Shown piece by piece: positions 15,699-23,294 of a DNA stretch of 64,000 nucleotides. The stretch comes from JBGPEQ01 sp050180895. GTDB lineage: Bacteria > Pseudomonadota > Alphaproteobacteria > Dongiales > Dongiaceae. The DNA lies in NCBI GenBank assembly GCA_050180895.1, contig JBFXDS010000005.1, positions 248,001-312,000 on the forward strand, read 5' to 3'. The notes beneath the pieces were generated by a model. The model did not search any database. It was not told where the DNA came from and saw nothing but the letters and a program-made list of their open reading frames with translations. The position numbers were made by a program, and so were the translations under genes. Numbering within the stretch: position 1 is the stretch's first letter; each line of letters opens with the position of its first letter.

Positions 15699-17299
15699 GC
15701 CGCGCCCTCACTGATCCAGCTGCGCACGATTCCGGCCGCGTCCTCCGGGTTCGCATCGACGATCTCGCCGATCCGTCGGCCGGGACCGTTCACCGCTCCC
15801 TCGCGCGCCGCCAGCATCTGCTGCGGCGCGATGCCGGGCAGCTGGCCGGCCGGGCCTGCCGGACGCGGCAGGGCATCCGCACCGTTGCCGCCCGCCGGCG
15901 ACTCCGCCGGCCGCAGCAGGTTGGTCACCAGCGGCCGCAGCACGAACAGCGCCAGCACCACGGCGACGACGGCGAGCGAGAACCATTGCACGAGCGTCAT
16001 GGCGTTGCGGGCGAGGAAGTCCATCATGCCCGGCTCCGGGATCTCGGCGTCGACGACGGCGGCGGAGGCGAACGGCAGGTTGACCACCTCGACCTTGTCG
16101 CCCCGCTTCTCGTCGTAGCCGATCGCCGCCTTCACGGCGCGGTCGATCTCGGCGAGCTCCTCCGGCTTGCGCGCTTCGTAGACCGATTGTCCGTTGGAGT
16201 CGGCCTTGGTGGTGCCGTCGACGACGACGGCGACCGACAGCTTCTTCACCGCGCCGCTCTCGCGCACGGTCTCCAGCGTCTTGGACGAGATCTCGTAGTT
16301 GACGGTTTCTTCCTTGTGGGCCGAGTTGTCTGTGGTGCCGCCGCCGGCGCCGAACGACGGCGGCGATTGCTGCGGCAGGTTCTGCGCCACGCCGACGCTG
16401 CTCTCGTTGCCGCCGGAGGTCGAGCTGTCCGTCTGCGAGCTGGTCTGCGTCGAGCGCACGACCTGGCCGTTCGGGTCGAAGATCTGCTGGCGTTCGACCA
16501 CGCGGTCGAAATCGATGTCGGCGCTGACGGTGACGCGGACCTTGTCGGGGCCGAGATGCGGCACCAGGATGTCCTCGATCGAGCGCGAGAGGCGTGCCTC
16601 GAACGAGGCGCGGGCGTCGGCGGCCTGCGTCGCCGAGGGGCTGCGGCCGTCCTCGGCGCTGCCGGCCAGCAGAGAGCCCTGCTGATCGATGAGCGAGACC
16701 GCCTGCGGCTTCAGGCCCGGCACCGCCTGGGCGACCAGATACTGGATGGCCATGACCTGCTCGCGGCTCAGTGTGGCCGCGCCGCGCAGCACGACCAGGA
16801 CCGAGGCGGTCGGATTCGGCGCATGGCGGGCGAAGGGCTCGCGCTTGGGCAGCACGAGATGGACCCGCGCATTGACGACTCCGTTCAGCGTCCGGATCGA
16901 GCGCGCGAGCTCGCCCTCGATGGCGCGCAGGTAGCGGATGTCCTCCTGGAACCGGGTGACGCCCAGGCCCTGGTTATCGTCGAGCAGCTCGTAGCCCACG
17001 GGCCCGCCGCTCGGCAGCCCGTCGGCGGCCAGCGTCATGCGCAACCGCGCGACCTCGTCGGCCGGGACCAGGACCGTCGACTCGCCCTGCACCTGGTAGG
17101 CGACGCCCATCTGGTCGAGGCGCTGCAGGATGCCGCCCGCCGCCCCCGGTTCGATGCCGCTGTAGAGCGGCACCATCGGCGGGGCCGCCATGCGCATGGT
17201 CAGGAAGACGAGAGCCAGCAGCACCGCGGCGCCGGCGCCGATCAGCGTGATCAGCCGCCCGCTGGAGAGCGACTGCAGATTGGCGATGAGATTGGCCAC
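15695..17299 (-). CDS. fliF: flagellar MS-ring protein FliF
   Basis: 534 residues, with two membrane helices (LITLIGAGAAVLLALVFLTM near the start; WFSLAVVAVVLALFVLRPLV near residue 440). Between them lie ring-building motifs: PMVPLYSGIEPGAAGGILQRL, LVPADEVARLRMTLAADGLP, RFQEDIRYLRAIEGELARSI and ARVHLVLPKREPFARHAPNPTASVLV. The C-terminal tail (GEIVDANPEDAAGIVRSWI) is the FliG-binding helix. No fliG is in this window. FliF is the base on which the C-ring and export gate assemble. It starts the fliF-fliH-fliN-fliP-fliO operon and is divergent from fliL. Confidence 0.97.
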   Translation of the reverse strand: MANLIANLQSLSSGRLITLIGAGAAVLLALVFLTMRMAAPPMVPLYSGIEPGAAGGILQRLDQMGVAYQVQGESTVLVPADEVARLRMTLAADGLPSGGPVGYELLDDNQGLGVTRFQEDIRYLRAIEGELARSIRTLNGVVNARVHLVLPKREPFARHAPNPTASVLVVLRGAATLSREQVMAIQYLVAQAVPGLKPQAVSLIDQQGSLLAGSAEDGRSPSATQAADARASFEARLSRSIEDILVPHLGPDKVRVTVSADIDFDRVVERQQIFDPNGQVVRSTQTSSQTDSSTSGGNESSVGVAQNLPQQSPPSFGAGGGTTDNSAHKEETVNYEISSKTLETVRESGAVKKLSVAVVVDGTTKADSNGQSVYEARKPEELAEIDRAVKAAIGYDEKRGDKVEVVNLPFASAAVVDAEIPEPGMMDFLARNAMTLVQWFSLAVVAVVLALFVLRPLVTNLLRPAESPAGGNGADALPRPAGPAGQLPGIAPQQMLAAREGAVNGPGRRIGEIVDANPEDAAGIVRSWISEGAA

Positions 17300-17457
17300 G
17301 CCCCGAGCCCGTTTTTGCCAGTTGAAACCCGCACGTAACGTCGCCCGTGTATCCGTGTCCGGGACAACAGGACGGCACTCTAGGTTCCCCCGGTAACGCT
17401 GCGGTTACGAAACGCGATGGGCGCAGGCCGGGCCGGAGTGCGCGAGGAGAGATCAGG
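17300..17457. promoter_or_regulatory. divergent promoter region, fliF / fliL operons
   Basis: 158 bases holding a perfect 5-6-5 inverted repeat, GTAAC-GCTGCG-GTTAC, at 17393-17408, about 50 bases before the fliL start. Another CGTAACG occurs at 17334-17340. GTTAC/GTAAC words also occur in the fliI/flgB gap, so a shared flagellar regulator is possible. I see no clear sigma factor signature. The role is inferred from position and symmetry. Confidence 0.35.
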
Positions 17458-17961
17458 ATGAGTTCGATCGACGCCGCCGCTCCGGCCGGTCTCGATGAGG
17501 CAGCTGCCGCGGCCGGGCCGCGGCGCGGTAAGAAACTGTTAATCATTGTCGCGGTGGCCGTCCTTCTCCTCGGCGGCGGCGGAGCCGCGGCCTACATGTT
17601 CCTCGGCGGCATGCTGGCCGGCGGCGCGGACGGGCATGGCGAGGCTGCGGTGGCGAAAGAAGCACCGCCCGTCTTCTACGAGATGCCGGAAATCGTCATC
17701 CGTCTGGACGGCGGCCAGGGCCCCTATCTCAAGCTGGCTACCGTCCTCGACCTGGCCGCCAGCCGCGCGGACGCGCAGATCAAGGCCGTCGAGCCCCGTC
17801 TGCTCGACATGATGCAGACCTATCTCATCGAGCTGAAGCCGGAGGACATCAAGGGCACGGCCGGGCTCTACCGCATGCGCCAGGAGCTGCTGCGCCGCAT
17901 CAACGATGCCGTGCCCGGCAGCACGCGCGACGTCCTGTTCAAGACCTTTATCCTGCAATGA
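17458..17961 (+). CDS. fliL: flagellar basal body-associated protein FliL
   Basis: 167 residues from the ATG at 17458 (AGGAGAGATCAGG upstream). A membrane helix (KLLIIVAVAVLLLGGGGAAAYMFLG, about residues 26-50) is followed by a periplasmic domain with VFYEMPEIVIRLDGGQGPYLKLATVLDL and a C-terminal ELLRRINDAVPGSTRDVLFKTFILQ, a close match to FliL. It overlaps fliM by four bases, as in many flagellar operons. The frame is open to 17347 but the extension lies in the divergent promoter region. FliL rings support stator engagement. Confidence 0.93.
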   Translation: MSSIDAAAPAGLDEAAAAAGPRRGKKLLIIVAVAVLLLGGGGAAAYMFLGGMLAGGADGHGEAAVAKEAPPVFYEMPEIVIRLDGGQGPYLKLATVLDLAASRADAQIKAVEPRLLDMMQTYLIELKPEDIKGTAGLYRMRQELLRRINDAVPGSTRDVLFKTFILQ

Positions 17962-18923
17962 CCGGCCAACAGACCTCGACCATGCCGGCCGGCGCGCCGG
18001 CGACAGCCGCCGGCAGCGATCCGGCGGCGAGCCGTGCCCCCAAGCGGTTGCCGCCGCCGCCGCCCGCGGGCCGCAACGCGCGAGCCGGCGGCGAACGCAT
18101 GCCCATGCTCGACGTCATCACCGAGCGACTCGGCAAGCTGCTTCAGGGCAGTCTCCGGCGGCTCGCCGGCGACGGCATCTCCATCTCGATCGATCCGCCG
18201 GCCAGCCTGCGCATGGGCGAATATCTGCAGACGCTGCCGTCGCCGGCGCTGCTCTGCATCACCCGCTTCGAGGGCAACAACGCGCCGGCGCTCGCCGTCG
18301 CCGGCGCCGACCTCGTGTTCTCCGCCGTCGAGCTGTTCCTCGGCGGCGCGCCGCTGCCGGTCGAGGCCCGGCCGCAGCGGCCGTTCTCCGCCGTGGAGCG
18401 CACGCTGGCGGAGCGCATGGTGCGCATCGTCCTCGCCGACCTCGCGACCGCCTTCCAGCCGATCGCCGAGGCCAAGCTGCGCCTCGACCGCATCGAAACG
18501 CTGCCCAAGTTCGCCGCCGTGGTCCGCGAGTCCGCCGGCATCATCGTCGTCACCATTCATGTGCAGATGGGGGGGCGCAGCGGGCAGCTGCAGTTGGTGC
18601 TGCCGCTTGTCTCGCTGGAGCCGGTGCGCGATGCGCTGCGCCAGTCCTACCCGGGCGAGAAGCTCGGCCGCGATGCCCTGTGGGAGCAGCATCTTACGCA
18701 GGAGCTGCTGGCCTCCGGGCTTCGACTCTCGGCAGTGCTCGACGAACCGACGATCGGACTGGGCGAGCTGATGCGCTGGAAGGTCGGCTCGACCTTGGCG
18801 CTCGACGTCACGCCCGCTTCGCCGGTCAAGATCTATTGCGGCAAGTCGCCGGTGTTCCGGGGCAGCATGGGCCGTCACCACGACCGCGTCGTCGTCCGCA
18901 TCGATGGCCGCGTGGAGGGGTAA
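17958..18923 (+). CDS. fliM: flagellar motor switch protein FliM
   Basis: 321 residues. The middle domain begins LDVITERLGKLLQGSLRRLAGDGISISID, and the C-terminal SpoA domain is LSAVLDEPTIGLGELMRWKVGSTLALDV then VKIYCGKSPVFRGSMGRHHDRVVVRI. The Pro-rich N-terminus lacks an obvious LSQxEIDALL CheY-binding peptide, the usual start of FliM; Ala/Pro-rich sequence is there instead. The 3' half is well conserved. It overlaps fliL by four bases and precedes a DUF6468-like gene by 12 bases. Confidence 0.92.
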   Translation: MTGQQTSTMPAGAPATAAGSDPAASRAPKRLPPPPPAGRNARAGGERMPMLDVITERLGKLLQGSLRRLAGDGISISIDPPASLRMGEYLQTLPSPALLCITRFEGNNAPALAVAGADLVFSAVELFLGGAPLPVEARPQRPFSAVERTLAERMVRIVLADLATAFQPIAEAKLRLDRIETLPKFAAVVRESAGIIVVTIHVQMGGRSGQLQLVLPLVSLEPVRDALRQSYPGEKLGRDALWEQHLTQELLASGLRLSAVLDEPTIGLGELMRWKVGSTLALDVTPASPVKIYCGKSPVFRGSMGRHHDRVVVRIDGRVEG

Positions 18924-18935
18924 AGGAGATCGATC

Positions 18936-19388
18936 GTGGATAGTTTCGTACCCGTCATTCCCGTCATTCTGGATGCCGCCGTCGTCGCCCTGCTCCTGGC
19001 GGCGATCGGCTTCGGCATCCGCCTGCATCGCCGCCTGGTGCGGCTGCAGTCGGCGCAGTCGGAGCTGGCCGCCCTGCTCGGGCGCCTGGACGGCGCCCTG
19101 GTGCAGGCCAGCACGACCGTGAGCGCCCTCAAATACAACGCCGCCAGGCAGTTCGAGACCGCCGCGCCGCGCCCGCCGGCAGCGCCCACGCCCGCGCCGG
19201 AGCGGCCGGCCGGTGCGGCCCGCGCCGCCGCGCCGGTCGAGACCATCAAGACGGCCCCCACCCGGGTCGAGGCGGCAAAACCGACGATGACGCGGCGGCG
19301 CAAGCCGGCAAGCCTGATCTCCGGCGCGCGCGGTGCGGCGGCCGAGGAGCTGATGGCGCTGATGAAGACCATGCGGAATGCCGGCTGA
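18936..19388 (+). CDS. DUF6468-like membrane-anchored flagellar hypothetical protein
   Basis: 150 residues. A single N-terminal membrane helix (VIPVILDAAVVALLLAAIGFGI) is followed by a helical cytoplasmic part (LHRRLVRLQSAQSELAALLGRLDGALVQASTTVSALKY) and a Pro/Ala-rich tail. This helix-plus-amphipathic design matches the DUF6468 family found after fliM in alphaproteobacteria, though I recognise it by pattern only. It ends TGATG into motE with a one-base overlap. A role in stator or switch assembly is a guess from its neighbours. Confidence 0.5.
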   Translation: MDSFVPVIPVILDAAVVALLLAAIGFGIRLHRRLVRLQSAQSELAALLGRLDGALVQASTTVSALKYNAARQFETAAPRPPAAPTPAPERPAGAARAAAPVETIKTAPTRVEAAKPTMTRRRKPASLISGARGAAAEELMALMKTMRNAG

Positions 19389-20104
19389 TGATGACCGCGA
19401 GCCGAACCACCACCCGAGTCCTGCCGGCGCTGGTTCTGGCGCTGATGGCGGTCCTGCCCGCCTATGTCGGCTCGCTCTGGACCGGCGTCGCCAAGCTGGC
19501 CTGGGCCGAGGAGGCGGCGGTGCCGGCGACGGAGCCCGTCGCCGCGGAGCCGGCGCCCGAGTCCGCAGCGACCCCGCTGCCCGAGGCCGATGCAGCCGGC
19601 AAGCCCGTCGCGCCCGACGCCGACGGCTCGCAGCCGGCGGCGGCCGCGCCCGTCGCCGACACGTTCGACCCGTTGACCCTGACCAAGGCCGAGATCGATG
19701 TGCTGCGCCAGCTGGCCAAGCGCCGCGACGAGCTGGCGGCGCGCGAGCGCGAGCTCGAGGATCGCGAGGCGATGCTGCGGGCGACCGAGCAGCGCATCGC
19801 CGAGCAGGCCCGGCAGATGCAGCAGATGAAGGCGGATTACCAGCAGATGCGGGCCCAGCGCGACGAGGCCGCCGAGGCGAGCCTGCGCCGCCTGGTCGCC
19901 GTCTACGAGGCGATGAAGCCGGACGAGGCCGCGCGCATCTTCGAGACCATGGAAGGGGCCGTGCTGCTCGACGTGGTCATGCGCATGGGCGAGCGCCGGC
20001 TGGCGCCGATCCTGGCGCAGATGTCGCCGGCCAAGGCGCAGGCGCTCACCGTCGCCATGGCCAGCCGCCGCACTATCCTGCCGCCGGCCCAGCCGCCCGG
20101 CTGA
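19388..20104 (+). CDS. motE: flagellar motor chaperone-like protein MotE
   Basis: 238 residues. An N-terminal signal or anchor (VLPALVLALMAVLPAYVGSLW) leads to an Ala/Pro-rich linker, then a long coiled coil (EIDVLRQLAKRRDELAARERELEDREAMLRATEQRIAEQARQM, about residues 100-142), then a MgtE-N-like domain (PDEAARIFETMEGAVLLDVVMRMGERRLAPILAQMSPAKAQALTVAM). This is the MotE plan known in Sinorhizobium, where MotE is a periplasmic chaperone that folds and stabilises MotC. It ends one base short of the convergent DUF1217 gene. Confidence 0.8.
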   Translation: MMTASRTTTRVLPALVLALMAVLPAYVGSLWTGVAKLAWAEEAAVPATEPVAAEPAPESAATPLPEADAAGKPVAPDADGSQPAAAAPVADTFDPLTLTKAEIDVLRQLAKRRDELAARERELEDREAMLRATEQRIAEQARQMQQMKADYQQMRAQRDEAAEASLRRLVAVYEAMKPDEAARIFETMEGAVLLDVVMRMGERRLAPILAQMSPAKAQALTVAMASRRTILPPAQPPG

Positions 20105-20105
20105 G

Positions 20106-20924
20106 CTAACGCCGCTGCGTGGCCAGGCCCAGGATCGTCGACGCGCCCAGCGATACCGATCCGCTCGAGAGCGGTGCCAGGGGCTGGATCAGGTTGGCCA
20201 CCGATAGTGTCGACGGCGCGTTGGTCTGATCGTAGTTCGCGAGGAAGCGGGTGATGAACCGCTCGAGGAACGCCGGGTCCTTGAGCTTGTCGAGCCCGAT
20301 CCGCTTCTCCAGCAGCTTGGCTTGGCCGTCGATGCCGGTCTGCGAGCCGGCGACGGGAATCTGCAGCGCCGTGCGCACCACGTCGTAGAGCGGCCGATCG
20401 CCCATCACCTGGTACCAGCTCTGGACGTTCGGCGCCATGCGCTTGAAATACAGCGCCAGCCGCACGCCCGGATTGGTCGTTTCCGTGCTCTTCTCGAACT
20501 CGGCGGTCACGTAGCGGTCGATGACCTGGGAGATGAACGCCGGGTCCTTGAGCTTGCCGGCGCCGTTGAAGAAATCGAAGTCTCGGGCCAGCTCGCGATA
20601 GCGCGAATCGACCAGCCGGTTGGCGATCGATTTCTCGTCCGACGGATCCTGGGCCATCACCTTCTTCATCAGCGCCTGGGCGTTGATCTGCGAATCGAGC
20701 CCGTAGGCCGACAGCACCATGCGGAACAGGCGATAGTCCTTGACCAGCTCGTCGGCGCTGTCGACCTTGCCGATGGCCGTGTGGAAATACTCGATGTCGC
20801 GCTTGACCGCGCCGCTCTTCTTGAAGGCGTCGATCTGCCTGTCCAGCGACGCCTCGACGAGGTGATAGCCCACCGTCGCCGGCAGCGTCGGGACTCCGCT
20901 GGTGCCCGGAAGCGTGCTGATCAT
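20106..20924 (-). CDS. DUF1217-family flagellar-associated protein
   Basis: 272 residues, largely helical, without a signal peptide. It contains repeated units typical of DUF1217: RDIEYFHTAIGKVDSADELVKDYRLFRMVLSAYGLD, then KLKDPAFISQVIDRYVTAEFEK and KLKDPAFLERFITRFLANYDQTN. The K-x-K-D-P-A-F motif occurs twice. The family is restricted mainly to alphaproteobacterial flagellar loci, where it is thought to be exported with hook-associated parts; its function is not established. It follows the FlaG-like gene with a four-base overlap, in the flagellin-flaF-flbT direction. Confidence 0.75.
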   Translation of the reverse strand: MISTLPGTSGVPTLPATVGYHLVEASLDRQIDAFKKSGAVKRDIEYFHTAIGKVDSADELVKDYRLFRMVLSAYGLDSQINAQALMKKVMAQDPSDEKSIANRLVDSRYRELARDFDFFNGAGKLKDPAFISQVIDRYVTAEFEKSTETTNPGVRLALYFKRMAPNVQSWYQVMGDRPLYDVVRTALQIPVAGSQTGIDGQAKLLEKRIGLDKLKDPAFLERFITRFLANYDQTNAPSTLSVANLIQPLAPLSSGSVSLGASTILGLATQRR

Positions 20925-21217
20925 GGCTTGGTCTCTTCCGCCGGCGGCTTCGGGGCATCCGGACGGTAGCCCGGCGGCAGATACAGGAGGACGTCGCCGG
21001 TCACTACGTCGACGATCTCCGTGATCACCCGCATCGTATCGGCGTGGATCCGCACCTGATAGCGGCCCTCGCGCTCCGCCGTTTGCTGCGCGACCGCGCG
21101 CGTCTCCGGCAGGCTCACGGCGCGAGCCTTTTCCGCAGATGCGGCGACGCGCTGCCGGGGCGGTTCGCCCACGGCAACGCTCGCGACGGATCCGGCGGTG
21201 AGAAGCGCGTCGGTCAT
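20921..21217 (-). CDS. FlaG-like small protein
   Basis: 98 residues starting at the ATG at 21217, which overlaps the flbT stop by four bases. The frame is open further upstream, but that part lies inside flbT. The C-terminal half, EREGRYQVRIHADTMRVITEIVDVVTGDVLLYLPPGYRPD, resembles the FlaG domain (F-x-V-D-x-x-T-x-x-x-V-x-x-V-D-x-x-T-G-E-V-I-x-x-I-P). FlaG influences filament length in other bacteria. The match is partial, so the name is tentative, but the gene is clearly part of the flagellin operon. Confidence 0.6.
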   Translation of the reverse strand: MTDALLTAGSVASVAVGEPPRQRVAASAEKARAVSLPETRAVAQQTAEREGRYQVRIHADTMRVITEIVDVVTGDVLLYLPPGYRPDAPKPPAEETKP

Positions 21218-21648
21218 CCCGTTTCTCGCAAGGCTCCGTCGTCCGTCGTCGGCTCGCTCCCCGGTCGTCCCAGGAGCTTCGTCTCGTAGTCGAGGACGGG
21301 ACGCAATGCCGCCAGCGCCTTGTAGTAGTCTTGCCCGCTGACCCAATGCACGCAGTCGGTCAGCGCCTTCAGGATCGGCGGCGATTTGAAGGCGCGCAGC
21401 AGGCCAGTCATCAGTTGCTCGAACGTGGTCCGGTAGGTGTCCGCGTCGTCCGGATTGAGCAGCATGAGCTGCACCGTGAAGTAGATCCGGCTGGTCGGCG
21501 TCACCGCCTGCTCCACCTGCATCACGTCGCGTTCGCGCAGGATGGAGGCCCGGTTGGCGAAGTAGAGCACGTTGCGGGCGTTGCCGTTGTGGAGCACGGC
21601 ACCGTTCACGACGAGGCGCTCGCCCGGCTTAAGCTTGACTGCCAGCAT
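21214..21648 (-). CDS. flbT: flagellin mRNA regulator FlbT
   Basis: 144 residues with the FlbT pattern: LKPGERLVVNGAVLHNGNARNVLYFANRASILRERDVM near the start and RIYFTVQLMLLNPDDADTY in the middle. In Caulobacter FlbT binds the 5' untranslated region of flagellin mRNA and shortens its life until the hook is complete; FlaF has the opposite role. Here flaF is directly upstream and overlaps it by 20 bases. The flagellin leader (about 100 bases, from the candidate upstream site) is long enough to be its target. Confidence 0.94.
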   Translation of the reverse strand: MLAVKLKPGERLVVNGAVLHNGNARNVLYFANRASILRERDVMQVEQAVTPTSRIYFTVQLMLLNPDDADTYRTTFEQLMTGLLRAFKSPPILKALTDCVHWVSGQDYYKALAALRPVLDYETKLLGRPGSEPTTDDGALRETG

Positions 21649-22075
21649 AGCGCACCTCCGATTGCATCGGCATCGATCTGGCGGCCGTCGCGCGGGCCTG
21701 CGTCAGCCCGGCGGCGATGGCGCGATTGATGTCGATCAAGAGATTGAGCGTGGCCTTGCCCGCGACGACCCGGCGGCCGTGGTTCACCGACGTGGCGGCC
21801 AGCGAGGCCAGACGCGCCTTGAGATCGGCGGCCAGGCGGTTGGCGGGGTCGCTCAGATCCTCGAGCAACGTCAGCCACAGCCGCGTGTTCTGGTGGACCG
21901 CGTCGCACAGCCGCACGTGGCGCTGCATCGCCATCACCGGCTGGCTCGAAAGGTCTTGGGTGGCGTCGGCCCGCGCCCGTTCCAGCGCGGCCGTGATCTT
22001 CTGGAAGGCCGTGATCTCCACGCTCAGCGGCGATGCGGTGTGGAGCTGGGCCTGTTGATAGCTGACGATACTCAT
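21629..22075 (-). CDS. flaF: flagellin synthesis regulator FlaF
   Basis: 148 residues. The helical FlaF pattern is visible: EITAFQKITAALERARAD, NTRLWLTLLEDLSDPANRLAADLKARLASLA and TLNLLIDINRAIAAGL. In Caulobacter FlaF supports flagellin translation and secretion and works with FlbT. The gene overlaps flbT by 20 bases and lies 185 bases downstream of the flagellin gene, behind a strong hairpin, so it is probably read through at a lower level or has its own promoter. Confidence 0.9.
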   Translation of the reverse strand: MSIVSYQQAQLHTASPLSVEITAFQKITAALERARADATQDLSSQPVMAMQRHVRLCDAVHQNTRLWLTLLEDLSDPANRLAADLKARLASLAATSVNHGRRVVAGKATLNLLIDINRAIAAGLTQARATAARSMPMQSEVRYAGSQA

Positions 22076-22200
22076 GATCCGGATCCCCGAGACTTCTTCT
22101 CAGTGGGCCTAAGGATGACGTCCATCAGGCACGAGGAACGAGCGCCTTGCTGTCGGGTCGCATCGTTGCTCGCTCGAATCGTCCTCCTACTCTTGAAATT

Positions 22201-22225
22201 CCCGGGTGGCCATCGGCCACCCGGG
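22201..22225 (-). terminator. hairpin terminator between flagellin and flaF
   Basis: A perfect 11-bp stem with a 3-base loop (arms 22201-22211 and 22215-22225) lies 36 bases beyond the flagellin stop. On the minus strand it is preceded by GAAAGCC and followed by AATTTC, so the stem may be longer with a bulge. The U-run is weak, so partial termination that sets a flagellin-to-FlaF ratio is more likely than a full stop. Confidence 0.65.
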
Positions 22226-22260
22226 GGCTTTCATGTGTCGTGTTCCGAACGCGTGAGCGT

Positions 22261-23076
22261 TTACCGGAACAGGGCCAGGATGCTCTGCGGCGCCGAGTTG
22301 GCGATCGCGAGCGCCTGCACGCCCAACTGCTGCTGAACCTGGAGGGCGCTGAGGCGGGCGGCCTCTTCCTCCATGTTCGCGTCGACGAGGCTGCCCACGC
22401 CGGCGCTCAGCGCGTCGGTCAGGGCGGTGATGAAGTCGCTCTGGATCTCCAGGCGGCTCTGCACCGAGCCGAACGTGGCCGCGGTGTCGGTCGCCGTGGC
22501 GATCGCGTCCTCGACGGCCGTCAGCGACGCGGCCGAGTCGGTGACGTCGAGCGCATCGACGCCCAGGCCCGCCGCGGAGAGGTCCACGCCGGTCACGTCG
22601 ATGGTCTTCAGCTCGAGGCTGCCGCTGGTGCGGTCCATCGACGCCAGCAGCGTGGCATCGTCCGGAGTCGCCTTGATGAAGTTGGTGCCGTTGAACTCGG
22701 CGGCATTGACGACGCTGTCGATCTGCGCGACCAGCTGGTCGACGTCGGCCTGGATCTTGGCCGTGTCGACGCCGGCGCCGCCGGCCTGGATGACCTTCTC
22801 CTTGATCTTGTTGAGCAGGGTCGCCACCGTCTCCGCACCCTCGCGGGCGGTCGCGATGGAGGAGGTCGACAAGGCCAGGTTCTCGGAGATGGCCTTGAAG
22901 CCGGAGACGTCGCCGCGCATCGCCGTGGCGATCGCCCACGAAGACGAGTTGTCCTTGGCGTTTTCGACGCGCAGGCCGGTGCTGATCCGGTTCTGCGTGA
23001 TCGCGAGATTGCGGTTCGTGGAGTTGATGCTCTGCAGGGCCTGCATGGCCCCGACGTTCGTGAGAATGCTGGACAT
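22261..23076 (-). CDS. fliC: flagellin
   Basis: 271 residues from the ATG at 23076. It has the D0/D1 termini: MSSILTNVGAMQALQSINST, ITQNRISTGLRVENAKDNSSSWAIATAMRGDV at the N-terminus and SRLEIQSDFITALTDAL followed by NMEEEAARLSALQVQQQLGVQALAIANSAPQSILALFR at the C-terminus. The central part is only about 80 residues, so this is a short flagellin, usual in alphaproteobacteria. The open frame extends to 23133 but the added residues are not flagellin-like. flaF and flbT downstream probably control its mRNA. Confidence 0.97.
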   Translation of the reverse strand: MSSILTNVGAMQALQSINSTNRNLAITQNRISTGLRVENAKDNSSSWAIATAMRGDVSGFKAISENLALSTSSIATAREGAETVATLLNKIKEKVIQAGGAGVDTAKIQADVDQLVAQIDSVVNAAEFNGTNFIKATPDDATLLASMDRTSGSLELKTIDVTGVDLSAAGLGVDALDVTDSAASLTAVEDAIATATDTAATFGSVQSRLEIQSDFITALTDALSAGVGSLVDANMEEEAARLSALQVQQQLGVQALAIANSAPQSILALFR

Positions 23077-23187
23077 GTGAGTTTCTCCCTCAAAGAGACT
23101 GGTTGAACGGATGCGCCCTTGTGGCACACCCAAGCCGGAGCCCGAGCTTGTCTCGAAGTCCGATGGCGCAATCTTGCCAGCCGCCCC

Positions 23188-23202
23188 TTAAGCGTCGGTT
23201 AA
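23188..23202. promoter_or_regulatory. CtrA-type binding box upstream of flagellin
   Basis: TTAAGCGTCGGTTAA is an exact TTAA-N7-TTAA, the consensus CtrA box of alphaproteobacteria. It lies 112 bases upstream of the flagellin ATG and 93 bases upstream of the divergent hypothetical gene. Overlapping it on the minus strand is a weak sigma-28-like pair (GAAAGTTT-N11-GACGCTTA). A CtrA-family regulator gene is in the same cluster at 27,670. Confidence 0.6.
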
Positions 23203-23294
23203 AGCCGAAACTTTCAGGCACGGGCCCGCGGGATGGTAACTGCGGCGGAAGGCGCGGGCGCTACACTGGCTGCCAGGCCGTGGGGAGTCCGCCG

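Noticed and set aside
23188..23215. A sigma-28-type promoter for flagellin (GAAAGTTT-N11-GACGCTTA)
   Set aside because: The -35 part is good but the -10 part matches only five of eight, and it overlaps the stronger CtrA box. Kept only as a note there.
23103..23294. An N-terminal extension of the hypothetical gene divergent from flagellin
   Set aside because: It would cross the flagellin promoter, and its residues are low-complexity and basic. The GTG at 23295 has a better ribosome site.
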